A DNA stretch of 64,000 nucleotides from Pistricoccus aurantiacus (GTDB taxonomy: Bacteria > Pseudomonadota > Gammaproteobacteria > Pseudomonadales > Halomonadaceae): the NCBI RefSeq assembly GCF_042682565.1, contig NZ_JBHUIC010000001.1; one strand, 5' to 3'. The translations under genes were made by a program, and so were the position numbers. Positions 18,105 to 26,648 of the stretch are shown here, piece by piece (the stretch's first letter is position 1; every line of letters begins with the position of its first letter). Under the pieces are notes generated by a model. That model was not told the DNA's origin. It was given only the letters and a program-made list of their open reading frames with translations, and did not search any database.

Positions 18105-18554
18105 ATGAAACATGAAGCACCGCGAGAGTCGATGGAGTTGAAACGCAGGAACGGCGCCGTATGGCGCGGCGTTGGAGTATTGTCCTTGGCATTTCTGCTC
18201 ACAGCCGGACTTACCGCCTGCGGCGACGACGAATCCGATTCCGCTCCACAGGAAGATACGATGGAGCAGCCGGCAACGGATTCGACTTCCGGGCAGGATG
18301 ACATGGGAGCATCCGATAATACCGACCCGGACGATAGTTCGGGCACCATGCAGTCCGACGAAACAGCGGGTGAGATGAGCGACGACTCCACGGCGGAAAT
18401 GCCATCTCAGGAGGAAGCGATGCCTCAGTCGGATACCTCGAACGCTGACCAAGCCGGTCAGCCTGCCGGTCAAGGAGATCAGGGGGTGGACGAGACTCGT
18501 GAACCAACGTCCGAACCTTCGGAAGAGACCCAAGACAACCAGACGTCACAATAA
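18105..18554 (+). CDS. Small acidic lipoprotein, paralogue-like
   Basis: Hypothetical lipoprotein of 149 residues. A basic N-region (ELKRRNGAVWRG) and hydrophobic stretch lead to the lipobox LTAC, followed by GDDESDSAPQED. The rest is low-complexity Asp/Glu/Ser/Thr/Gln with no fold signature. It shares layout and the post-lipobox GDDE/D motif with the lipoprotein at 15.2 kb. ATG 18105 is chosen for its AGGGAG Shine-Dalgarno; ATG 18072 is in frame but less well placed. A terminator follows at once. Confidence 0.7.
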   Translation: MKHEAPRESMELKRRNGAVWRGVGVLSLAFLLTAGLTACGDDESDSAPQEDTMEQPATDSTSGQDDMGASDNTDPDDSSGTMQSDETAGEMSDDSTAEMPSQEEAMPQSDTSNADQAGQPAGQGDQGVDETREPTSEPSEETQDNQTSQ

Positions 18555-18558
18555 GACG

Positions 18559-18590
18559 AAGGAGCCCGATTCGGGCTCCTTTTCATTTTC
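18559..18590 (+). terminator. Rho-independent terminator
   Basis: Arms AAGGAGCCCGA and TCGGGCTCCTT with a T-rich tail (TTCATTTT). It lies 5 bp past the lipoprotein stop and separates it from convergent leuA. Confidence 0.88.
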
Positions 18591-18631
18591 CTTCTCGACA
18601 ACCGATGACTGCGTCGCCTGGCGCAATCGCG

Positions 18632-20341
18632 CTAGCCTAGCGTCTCGGCGGTGACATTCGCCGCTGCGGGTTCGCCCCTGGCCAGATGGCGATTCAAGGC
18701 ACTGATCACCGCCTTCATGGAGGCGCTGGTGATGCTCTCGTCGATCCCCACCCCGAAGATCGCCGCGCCCTTGACGCGCACTTCCACGTAAGCGATGGCT
18801 TCCGCATCCGCGCCCTGACCGCGGGCGTGCTCGTGATAGTCGATGATTTCCACGTCCTGGCCGTCAGCGGCAAGTGCCCTGATAAAGGCGGCCAAGGGTC
18901 CATTACCTTCCCCTCGTAATACGCGGCGCTTGCCTTGCTGCTCGATAATGGCCTCCAGATGAAGGCGCGGGCTGTCCGGCTCCGAGTTCAGCCGGTGATT
19001 GATCAACGTATAGGGCTGGGTCTGATCGAGATATTCGTCCGCGAAGGCTTGGAAGATCATCTGCGAGGTAATCTCCCGCCCCGTGCGTTCCGCCACCGTC
19101 TGCACCACCTGGCTGAACTCGATGGACAAGCGGCGCGGTAGTTCGATGCCGTGTTCCTGCTCGAGCAGATAGGAAACACCGCCCTTGCCGGACTGGCTGT
19201 TGACACGAATCACCGCCTCGTAGCTACGACCTACATCCAAGGGGTCGATAGGCAGATAGGGAACGTCCCAGGGCGCCTGCGGGTTGTCTCGGCGTACCGC
19301 CATGCCTTTCTTGATTGCATCCTGGTGAGAACCGGAAAACGCCGTGAACACCAGATCGCCTACGTAGGGATGGCGTGGATGCACCGGCAGTTGGTTGCAA
19401 TGCTCCACTTCGCGCATGATCGGCGTGATATTGGAAAAATCCAGCCCGGGATGCACGCCCTGGGTATAGAGATTCATCGCCAGGGTCACGATATCCACGT
19501 TACCGGTGCGCTCGCCGTTGCCAAACAGCGTGCCCTCGACACGATCCGCGCCGGCCATCACCGCCAGTTCCGCTGCGGCGATACCGGTGCCGCGATCGTT
19601 GTGCGGGTGCACGCTGACGACCAGACTTTCACGGTTCTTGACGTGGCGGCAGAACCATTCGATCTGGTCCGCATAATGGTTGGGGGTAGCGATTTCCACC
19701 GTGGCAGGCAGATTGACGATCATCCGGTGCTCCGGCGTCGGAACGTAGGTGGCAGCCACCGCGTCGACAATTGCTACGGCGAAATCCAGCTCCGTCGAGG
19801 TGAACAGCTCGGGGGAATATTGAAAGGTCCAATCGGTTTGCGGGTATTCCGCCATTTTCTGCTTGATCAGGCTCGTGGCGTCCGTGGCGATCTGGATGCA
19901 CTGGTTTTTATCGACCCCGAACACCACCTCGCGAAACATCGGATCCGTGGCGTTGTATACGTGCACGATAGCTCGCCTGGCGCCTTCGAGCGCCTCGAAG
20001 GTACGCTCGATCAAATGCGGGCGGGCCTGGGTCAGCACCTGAATGGTCACGTCTTCCGGCACCTGATCTTCCTCGATCAGCTCACGCACGAAGTCGAAAT
20101 CGATCTGCGAGGCGGAGGGAAAGCCTACCTCGATCTGCTTGAAGCCCACCGCTACCAGCAGTTGAAAAAAACGCCGCTTGCGCTCCATGTCCATGGGGTC
20201 GATCAGCGACTGATTGCCGTCGCGCATATCCACACTGCACCACTGGGGCGGCGTTTCGATGCGCCGCTCTGGCCATTGGCGATCCGGCAGGTCGACGGGA
20301 ACAAAGGGGCGATATTTCACGGCGGGATCAGCGAGCATCAT
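18632..20341 (-). CDS. leuA: 2-isopropylmalate synthase
   Basis: First committed step of leucine synthesis: acetyl-CoA plus 2-oxoisovalerate. The 569-residue protein belongs to the long LeuA group found in Pseudomonas and Halomonas. The HMGL-like barrel has MRDGNQSLIDPM near residue 40 and the metal-binding SVHPHNDRGTG; the C-terminal regulatory domain gives leucine feedback. The start at 20341 (MMLADPAVKYR) is preceded by GAGGAG and matches the family. An in-frame TTG at 20431 would add 30 residues and is rejected as the main start. Confidence 0.95.
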   Translation of the reverse strand: MMLADPAVKYRPFVPVDLPDRQWPERRIETPPQWCSVDMRDGNQSLIDPMDMERKRRFFQLLVAVGFKQIEVGFPSASQIDFDFVRELIEEDQVPEDVTIQVLTQARPHLIERTFEALEGARRAIVHVYNATDPMFREVVFGVDKNQCIQIATDATSLIKQKMAEYPQTDWTFQYSPELFTSTELDFAVAIVDAVAATYVPTPEHRMIVNLPATVEIATPNHYADQIEWFCRHVKNRESLVVSVHPHNDRGTGIAAAELAVMAGADRVEGTLFGNGERTGNVDIVTLAMNLYTQGVHPGLDFSNITPIMREVEHCNQLPVHPRHPYVGDLVFTAFSGSHQDAIKKGMAVRRDNPQAPWDVPYLPIDPLDVGRSYEAVIRVNSQSGKGGVSYLLEQEHGIELPRRLSIEFSQVVQTVAERTGREITSQMIFQAFADEYLDQTQPYTLINHRLNSEPDSPRLHLEAIIEQQGKRRVLRGEGNGPLAAFIRALAADGQDVEIIDYHEHARGQGADAEAIAYVEVRVKGAAIFGVGIDESITSASMKAVISALNRHLARGEPAAANVTAETLG

Positions 20342-20667
20342 GGCAGGTCTCCTCGATAATGGATGAAAACGACAACGCCCCGGCAGCGCAAGGCATACCG
20401 GGGCATAGATGATTGAAACGGCGAGAACCAAACGCCCTGTCGGCTGAGGTTACGTCGCGGAATACGGCATGAAGGAAGATACTGACCTGGTGGAACATTT
20501 CGCTATTTCTCTACCTTGACTTGACTGAATTTTCGTTGGCGCTTTTCTTCGGCAAGTAGCGCACTTTCCCGTCGCTTTATAGGCCGGCGGGAAGTCGAAG
20601 TAGTCGTAGGTCGAGAATGCGATATGTCGTGTTCATGGCTCCAGAAAAACAGGCGGCGAGCGCCTTG
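20342..20667. promoter_or_regulatory. leuA leader region
   Basis: About 325 bp between leuA and the emfourin gene. On minus it contains a hairpin (arms GCCCCGG at 20377-20383 and CCGGGGC at 20398-20404) followed by a T-rich tail, just before the leuA Shine-Dalgarno. A short TTG-initiated frame across it (from 20431, VLAVSIIYAPVCLALP) is dense in Val, Leu and Ile codons and is in frame with leuA. Attenuation is possible but unproven. Confidence 0.4.
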
Positions 20668-21018
20668 TCAAGTATCGTTGCTACCTATCTGCTTCCAGAG
20701 TTCGAGCAGTTCCTGAGGTGCCTGATCCTCCGCCAGCTGCAGGGACCAGACCGTTTCGCCGCTGTCCTTGAGCTCGATCAGCACCTTGATGACGCGGCGG
20801 TCGGCGCTTTCAGAAGAGATCGGTTCCTGGTGCTGCTGAGCTGTTGCGAGCAGGCGCTGCAGGTCTTCGCGCTGAGCATCATCCAGGCGCGCGCAGACAA
20901 TCCGGCGCGGCTTGGCGAGACCAGGAAAATGCGCGACGCCACCCTCTCGACTTAGACAAACCACGGTGGCCGGGGTCAGCGATGGCGGGATTTTACTCGC
21001 TCGATCAGGATTGCTCAT
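20668..21018 (-). CDS. Emfourin-type protealysin inhibitor
   Basis: Emfourins are small proteins that tightly inhibit protealysin-like M4 peptidases and are encoded beside them. The 116-residue product (MSNPDRASKIPPSLTP) has the central pattern VVCLSREGGVAHFPGL and C-terminal SLQLAEDQAPQELLELW. Its ATG overlaps the stop of the upstream M4 peptidase as ATGA, so inhibitor and enzyme are probably made together. No signal peptide, so it is cytoplasmic like its partner. The assignment uses both similarity to the family pattern and the operon context. Confidence 0.8.
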   Translation of the reverse strand: MSNPDRASKIPPSLTPATVVCLSREGGVAHFPGLAKPRRIVCARLDDAQREDLQRLLATAQQHQEPISSESADRRVIKVLIELKDSGETVWSLQLAEDQAPQELLELWKQIGSNDT

Positions 21019-22046
21019 ACGTCCACTCCCACGTCTCGCCATGCATCACGAATGGCTTGCTGCTCACGACCCAAGGCACCGTAAAGATGGCCTGCCTGCT
21101 GCAATGTCATCTCGGCGAAGGTTGCGAAGTCACTATCTTCCGGCAATCGCGGGTCCGTCAAGGTGGCGTACCAGACCCGGCCCGCCGCGTCCCAGGCGTT
21201 GCCCCCCAAGACCATCGCGGCAAGATAAAACGCCTTGTTGGGAATACCCGAGTTGATATGCACGCCGCCGTTGTCTTCCTCGGTCACCACGAAATCGCGC
21301 ATATGCGCCGGCTGGGGGTCCTTTCCCAGAATCCTGTCGTCGTAGGCGGTGCCGGGATTAGCCATGGAGCGCAGGGCCCGGCCATTGACCCGCTCGGTGA
21401 ATAGCCCTTCTCCGACCAGCCAGTCCGCGTCCTCGACGGTCTGCTCGTGATGATACTGCTTGACCAGACTGCCCAGCACATCCGCAATGGATTCGTTGAG
21501 CGCGCCGGATTGACCTTGATAGATCAGTTTCGCCTCGTGGCCAATCACACCATGAGCCAACTCGTGTCCGATGATATCCAGGGCAATGGTGAAGCGATTG
21601 AACAACTCGCCGTCGCCATCACCGAATACCATCTGCGTGCCGTTCCAGAAGGCGTTGACGTAGTCCTGTCCGTAATGCACCGTGGCCAGCAACGCCATGC
21701 CTACCTCGTCGATGGAGTGGCGTCCGAGTATGTCCCAGAAGAAACGATAGGTGGCACCCAAACCGGCGTAGGCTTCATCCGCGGTGATATCGCCGGTTTC
21801 TTCTTCTCCTTCCTGGCGAATCAATTTGCCGGGCAATGTCTGTTCCTGGTTCGCCGTATAGACATAGCGCAGTGGCTGGCCTTCTTCCGCGCTCGCCTCG
21901 GGCAAGTCCAGGGTCTCGGCGCGAGATCGAAAGTGCCGATCGACCAGCAAGGTTCGGCTGGCCAGATGGCCGAGGCCTGGCTCTGCTTGCGAGGCCACCC
22001 GCTCGAGAAGATAGGGAGGCAGGAAATGGTGTGCGGCGTGAGTCAT
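21015..22046 (-). CDS. Protealysin-like M4 metallopeptidase
   Basis: Thermolysin-family zinc endopeptidase of 343 residues. The short propeptide carries the conserved PPYLL (residues 10-14) typical of protealysin-type precursors, and no secretion signal is visible. The zinc site is HELAH with downstream Glu in NESIAD. The C-terminal domain has the substrate-binding blocks GGVHINSGIPNKAF and ARVWY-like GRVWYATL. It is operon-linked to an emfourin inhibitor. Related enzymes can cleave actin, and related pairs have been linked to host-cell invasion or bacterial competition; which applies here is unknown. Confidence 0.93.
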   Translation of the reverse strand: MTHAAHHFLPPYLLERVASQAEPGLGHLASRTLLVDRHFRSRAETLDLPEASAEEGQPLRYVYTANQEQTLPGKLIRQEGEEETGDITADEAYAGLGATYRFFWDILGRHSIDEVGMALLATVHYGQDYVNAFWNGTQMVFGDGDGELFNRFTIALDIIGHELAHGVIGHEAKLIYQGQSGALNESIADVLGSLVKQYHHEQTVEDADWLVGEGLFTERVNGRALRSMANPGTAYDDRILGKDPQPAHMRDFVVTEEDNGGVHINSGIPNKAFYLAAMVLGGNAWDAAGRVWYATLTDPRLPEDSDFATFAEMTLQQAGHLYGALGREQQAIRDAWRDVGVDV

Positions 22047-22152
22047 GTTCTCCCTCCTGGGAACTTCGTGGTAGCGACTTTTCCTGATCCCGGTAAACTA
22101 CCTAGCGTCCTATCAACCCGCCAGGGTTCAGTCATCGTCTGGAAAACCTGTC

Positions 22153-23124
22153 ATGTCAGCCCGTTTGCTCCTGCGCCTGAAAGACATTCCGTGGCGACTT
22201 CTACGCGAGTCGTTTTATGTCTATTGGACACTCCTCAAGATACTCGTGCCCGCGCTGATTGTCGTCAAGCTGCTGGAAGCCTTGGGTGTCACCCATTGGC
22301 TGAGTCTGTTACTGGCGCCGCTAATGTCGTTACTCGGCCTGCCGGATGACATGAGCCTGGTGTGGGCGGCGACGCTCTTGACCAATATCTATACCGGTAT
22401 GGTGGTATTTTTTGATCTCGCCGGCAACGAACCTCTCAGCATCGCTCAGGTGACCGTGCTCGGCACCCTGATGGTGGTCGGTCATTCCCTGCCGGTGGAA
22501 GGCGCCGTGGCCCGCAAGGCCGGGGTCCCCTGGTGGTTGACTCTTTCCCTGAGAATCGGCGGTGGACTGCTGCTTGGCTGGCTGTTGCATCTCCTTTACG
22601 CCAATACCGGCTGGTTGCAGGAAGCCAATCGGGTGGTCTGGCAGCCCGTCCATCGCGATAACAGTCTTTCTACCTGGGCCTTGAGCCAACTGCAGACGTT
22701 GATCACCATCTACTTCGTGATCCTGGCGCTGATGACGCTATTACAATTGTTACGTTGGCTGAGGATCGAACGCCTGCTGCATGCGCTCTTGTTTCCGCTG
22801 CTGCGGCTGCTGGGCATCAGCAAGGACGGGGCCAATATCACCATCATCGGCATCACGCTGGGCATGAGCTTCGGCGCTGGGCTGCTGCTGCGTGAAGCCC
22901 AGTCCGGTCGGCTCGGTCCCCGGGATATCCTGTTGACCCTGAGCTTTCTCGGACTCTGCCATAGCCTGATCGAGGACACTCTGCTGGTGATGCTGCTCGG
23001 TGCGGATCTCTCGGGTATTCTCTGGGCGCGATTATTCTTCGCCCTGGTCGTGATCGCGCTGATCGCTCGGCTGCCCGGACTGACGAGCGTCCTGGCGCGT
23101 AAAACCGAGCGAAGCGAATCATGA
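22153..23124 (+). CDS. Nucleoside-recognition (Gate) domain membrane protein
   Basis: Inner-membrane protein of 323 residues with about eight hydrophobic segments. It has the two-repeat Gate-domain layout, with GHSLPVEGAVARKAGVPWW in the first half and LGLCHSLIEDTLLVMLLGA in the second. The family is related to spore maturation proteins SpmA/B and to parts of nucleoside and iron transporters, but a substrate is not established for this branch. Divergent from the M4 peptidase and convergent with the TIGR02647 gene (14-bp gap). Confidence 0.78.
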   Translation: MSARLLLRLKDIPWRLLRESFYVYWTLLKILVPALIVVKLLEALGVTHWLSLLLAPLMSLLGLPDDMSLVWAATLLTNIYTGMVVFFDLAGNEPLSIAQVTVLGTLMVVGHSLPVEGAVARKAGVPWWLTLSLRIGGGLLLGWLLHLLYANTGWLQEANRVVWQPVHRDNSLSTWALSQLQTLITIYFVILALMTLLQLLRWLRIERLLHALLFPLLRLLGISKDGANITIIGITLGMSFGAGLLLREAQSGRLGPRDILLTLSFLGLCHSLIEDTLLVMLLGADLSGILWARLFFALVVIALIARLPGLTSVLARKTERSES

Positions 23125-23138
23125 ACAGCGTCAAGTCA

Positions 23139-23396
23139 TCAGCTGGTCACATTGGCGGGCAATAGAATCCCCAGCAGATCCTGGGCGTGGCGGGCGCCGT
23201 CGAGGCCGAGAGACGTCAGATAGCCGCCGTCATCCTGAGTGATCAACCCCTTGTCATGGAGACGCCGAGTGGCGGCGATGGCCTCCGGCGCGGCGCTGGA
23301 ATGCACCTTGATGCCTTCCTGAGTGGTGTTCAGATTGAACAGACAGAGAATCTTCAACTCTTCCAGCAGTTCCGGGGTATAGGTGGTTCCTGGCAT
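23139..23396 (-). CDS. TIGR02647-family small protein
   Basis: 85-residue protein that matches the Pseudomonas/Halomonas TIGR02647 pattern: FTPELLEEL-like N-terminus, LFNLNTTQEGIKVHSSA, then RLHDKGLITQDDGGYLTSLGLDGA. The fold reads like a small winged-helix unit, but the function is unknown. ATG 23396 was chosen; a start further upstream at 23606 would overlap serB and add unrelated sequence. It lies 64 bp downstream of serB on the same strand. Confidence 0.85.
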   Translation of the reverse strand: MPGTTYTPELLEELKILCLFNLNTTQEGIKVHSSAAPEAIAATRRLHDKGLITQDDGGYLTSLGLDGARHAQDLLGILLPANVTS

Positions 23397-23460
23397 GATG
23401 GCCTCTCGATCGATGAAGGACTGTTCAGACCCTAGCTTGCTGCGTGTTGCTTTGCCAGCC

Positions 23461-24393
23461 TCAATCCAACGCCGGCTCAAGATTCGCCTCACAATGGCCG
23501 AGCAGATAGAGCACCGCGTCGATCCCCAGGGTAGAGATGGATTGGCTGGCCTGCCGGCGCACCAGCGGCTTGGCGCGAAAGGCGATGCCGAGCCCGGCGA
23601 CGGCAAGCATCTTCAGGTCGTTGGCGCCGTCCCCTACGGCGACGGTCTGTTCCAGATTCAGCCCTTCCCGGTGAGCGATTCGCTCGAGCAGCGCCGCCTT
23701 GCGCTCCGCGTCGACGATCGGCTCTCGCACTTCCCCGGTGACTTTGCCATCTGCAACCACCAGCTCGTTGGCATGCACCTCGTCGAAGCCGAGCCGTTCT
23801 TGAAGATAACGAGCAAAATAGTTGAAGCCGCCGGAGAGAATCACCGTGCGATAGCCCAGGCGTTTCAGATGAAACATCAGCCGCTCGACGCCATCCATCA
23901 ACTGCAGATTCTCTGCGATTTCCGTCACTACGGATTCGTCAAGCCCTTCAAGCTTGGCCATGCGCTCGCGAAAGCTTTGCTTGAAATCCAGCTCGCCGCG
24001 CATGGCTCGCTCGGTGACCCGGGCAACGTCATCATAGACGCCATGACGGCGCGCCAGCTCATCGATCACTTCCGCCTTGATCAGAGTGGAATCCATGTCG
24101 AAGCAGACCAGCCGACGCTTATCCCGCCAGGGTGAGTCCTCTTGAACGGCGATATCCACCCCCTGTTTCTCGCCCAGCGCCAGGGTCTTTTGCCGCAGTA
24201 TCGCAAGGTCGATCGCGTTGCCGACCAGCCGGTATTCCAGGCAGGCGCCATGATCCTGACTAGTTCGAGGCTCGGAAAGCCATCGGCGCGACTCGATGCT
24301 CAGGCCATGTTCGGCGATGAAGGCGTCAACTGCGGCGACAACGTCCTCCGGCAGCCGTGGCGCAAGCAGGATCAGCATCAGGCCCTCGGTCAT
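23461..24393 (-). CDS. serB: Phosphoserine phosphatase
   Basis: Last step of serine synthesis. HAD-superfamily enzyme of 310 residues with an N-terminal ACT-like region (about 1-80) and a HAD core. Motif I is DMDSTLIKAEVIDELA, motif II is around ILSGGFNYF, and motif III/IV is GDGANDLKMLAVAGLG. Its ATG overlaps the parC stop (ATGA), so it is translated from the parE-parC transcript. That linkage of a biosynthesis gene to topoisomerase IV is unusual outside this lineage but the motifs leave no doubt. Confidence 0.95.
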   Translation of the reverse strand: MTEGLMLILLAPRLPEDVVAAVDAFIAEHGLSIESRRWLSEPRTSQDHGACLEYRLVGNAIDLAILRQKTLALGEKQGVDIAVQEDSPWRDKRRLVCFDMDSTLIKAEVIDELARRHGVYDDVARVTERAMRGELDFKQSFRERMAKLEGLDESVVTEIAENLQLMDGVERLMFHLKRLGYRTVILSGGFNYFARYLQERLGFDEVHANELVVADGKVTGEVREPIVDAERKAALLERIAHREGLNLEQTVAVGDGANDLKMLAVAGLGIAFRAKPLVRRQASQSISTLGIDAVLYLLGHCEANLEPALD

Positions 24394-26642
24394 GACTGGA
24401 CTTCCAGCTGATCCACTTTCTGGAAGCCTCGGGGCAGCTTGTTGCCGCGCCGCCCGCGGTCGCCGCAGTAATAGTCGAGATCTGCACTCTTCAACGTCAG
24501 CTTGCGCTTGCCGGAATGCACCGTCAGCGCAACGCCTTTCGGTATCACCACCAGATCACGCAGATATTCCTCGCGATTCGCGGCTCGCGCGCCGGGAATA
24601 TCCAGCAGCTTGTTGCCCTTGCCCTTGCTCATTTCCGGCAGCTGTTCCAGCGGGAACACCAGCAGCCGCCCTTCGTTGGATACCGCCGCCACTTGGCAAG
24701 ACGTTTCCTCGGGAATCGGTTGGGGCTGCATCACATTACAGCCCTTGGGCACGCTCAGCACCGCCTTGCCCGCCTTGTTCTTGCCGGTGAGATCCTCGAG
24801 TTTGGCGATAAAGCCATAGCCGCCGTCGCTGGCCAGCAGGAAGCGACTTTCCGGCGGCGCCAGCAGCAATCCCTTCATGATCGCACCGCCGCCGCTGTTG
24901 ATACGCCCGGTGACCGGTTCCCCCTGGCTTCTCGCGGAAGGCAAATTGTGGGCGGTCAAAGTATAGGCGCGGCCGGTGTCGTCCAGCAGCACCAAGGGCT
25001 GATTGGTCTTGCCCCGAGCAGCGAGCTGGAAGCGATCCCCGGATTTGAAGGAAAGCCCTTCCGGATCGATTTCATGACCCCGGGCGGCGCGAATCCAGCC
25101 TTTCTCCGAGAGCACCACGGTGATCGGATCCGCCCCGAGCAGTTCAACCTCGGAGAGCGCCTTGGCCTCCTGACGCTCCACCAGAGGAGCGCGACGCTCG
25201 TCGCCGTATTCCTTCCCCGCGTCGCGTAGCTCCTTTTCGATCAACCTGGTCAGGGCGCTCTCGCTGCCCAGCAGTTTCTCGAGGCGCTGGCGCTCCTTCT
25301 CCAGTTCGTCCTGCTCGCCGCGCAGCTTGAATTCCTCGAGCTTGGCCAGATGGCGCAGGCGCAGCTCGAGGATCGCCTCCGCCTGGCGGTCGCTGAGACC
25401 GAAGGCTTTCATCAGCGCGGGCTTGGGCTTGTCCTCCTCGCGGATGATGCGGATCACCTCGTCGATATTGAGATAGGCGATCAGCAGGCCTTCGAGAAGG
25501 TGCAGGCGATCCTGAACCTTGCCCAGGCGATGTTCCAGACGCCTGCGAACCGTGGTACGGCGGAAGGCCAGCCATTCGCCGAGCAGTTCCGCCAGGGGCA
25601 TGACCCGGGGCCGACCGTCAAGGCCGATCACGTTCATGTTGACCCGCACGCTCTTCTCGAGATCCGTGGTGGCGAACAGATGCGCCATCAGCGGCTCGAT
25701 ATCCACCCGATTGGAGCGCGGCTCGATCACCAGTCGGGTCGGGTTCTCGTGGGTGGATTCGTCCCGCAGATCCGCGACCATGGGCAGTTTCTTGGCCTGC
25801 ATCTGAGCGGCGATCTGCTCTAGCACCTTGGCGCCGCTGACCTGATAGGGCAGCGCGGTAATCACCACCTTGCCGTCTTCCTGCTCGAAGCGGGCGCGCA
25901 GCTTCACCGAGCCGCGACCGCTTTCGTAGATCTTGCGCAGGTCCGAGGGTAGCGTGATGATCTCCGCCGCGCTGGGAAAGTCCGGCGCCGGCAGGTGCTC
26001 GAGCAGATCCGCGGTGGTGGCCTTGGGATGGCGCAGCAGATGGCAGGTCGCCTCGACCACCTCGTTCACGTTATGCGGCGGAATGTCCGTGGCCATGCCC
26101 ACGGCAATACCGGTGCCGCCGTTGAGCAGCACATGGGGCAGCCTGGCGGGCAACACCACCGGCTCATCCATGGTGCCGTCGAAATTGGCGGTCCAGTCCA
26201 CGGTGCCCTGGCCGAGTTCGCTAAGCAGCACCTCGGAGAACTTCGACAGCCGCGCCTCGGTGTAGCGCATGGCGGCAAAGGACTTGGGATCGTCCGGACT
26301 CCCCCAGTTGCCCTGACCGTCCACCAGCGGATAACGATAGGAAAACGGCTGGGCCATCAGCACCATGGCTTCGTAGCAGGCGCTGTCCCCGTGAGGATGG
26401 AACTTGCCCAGCACGTCCCCCACGGTACGCGCGGACTTCTTGTACTTGGCGTTGGCACTCAAGGCCAGTTCGCGCATGGCGTAGACGATACGCCGCTGCA
26501 CCGGCTTCAGGCCGTCGCCGATATGTGGCAAGGCCCGGTCGAGAATCACGTACATCGAATAGTCGAGATACGCCTTTTCGGTGTATTCGCGAAGAGGCAG
26601 ACGCTCGATGTCGCCTTCCGCCACCTGAATATCCATGGTCAT
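24390..26642 (-). CDS. parC: DNA topoisomerase IV subunit A
   Basis: Decatenates replicated chromosomes with ParE. The 750-residue protein has the winged-helix cleavage domain with catalytic Tyr in AAMRYTEARLSK, the tower and coiled-coil regions, and the C-terminal beta-pinwheel. The quinolone region reads HPHGDSACYEAMVL, with Ser and Glu at the E. coli positions 80 and 84, the drug-sensitive residues. The start lies 6 bp after the parE stop and the stop overlaps serB, indicating one operon yqiA-parE-parC-serB. Confidence 0.97.
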   Translation of the reverse strand: MTMDIQVAEGDIERLPLREYTEKAYLDYSMYVILDRALPHIGDGLKPVQRRIVYAMRELALSANAKYKKSARTVGDVLGKFHPHGDSACYEAMVLMAQPFSYRYPLVDGQGNWGSPDDPKSFAAMRYTEARLSKFSEVLLSELGQGTVDWTANFDGTMDEPVVLPARLPHVLLNGGTGIAVGMATDIPPHNVNEVVEATCHLLRHPKATTADLLEHLPAPDFPSAAEIITLPSDLRKIYESGRGSVKLRARFEQEDGKVVITALPYQVSGAKVLEQIAAQMQAKKLPMVADLRDESTHENPTRLVIEPRSNRVDIEPLMAHLFATTDLEKSVRVNMNVIGLDGRPRVMPLAELLGEWLAFRRTTVRRRLEHRLGKVQDRLHLLEGLLIAYLNIDEVIRIIREEDKPKPALMKAFGLSDRQAEAILELRLRHLAKLEEFKLRGEQDELEKERQRLEKLLGSESALTRLIEKELRDAGKEYGDERRAPLVERQEAKALSEVELLGADPITVVLSEKGWIRAARGHEIDPEGLSFKSGDRFQLAARGKTNQPLVLLDDTGRAYTLTAHNLPSARSQGEPVTGRINSGGGAIMKGLLLAPPESRFLLASDGGYGFIAKLEDLTGKNKAGKAVLSVPKGCNVMQPQPIPEETSCQVAAVSNEGRLLVFPLEQLPEMSKGKGNKLLDIPGARAANREEYLRDLVVIPKGVALTVHSGKRKLTLKSADLDYYCGDRGRRGNKLPRGFQKVDQLEVQS

Positions 26643-26648
26643 CGTCGC

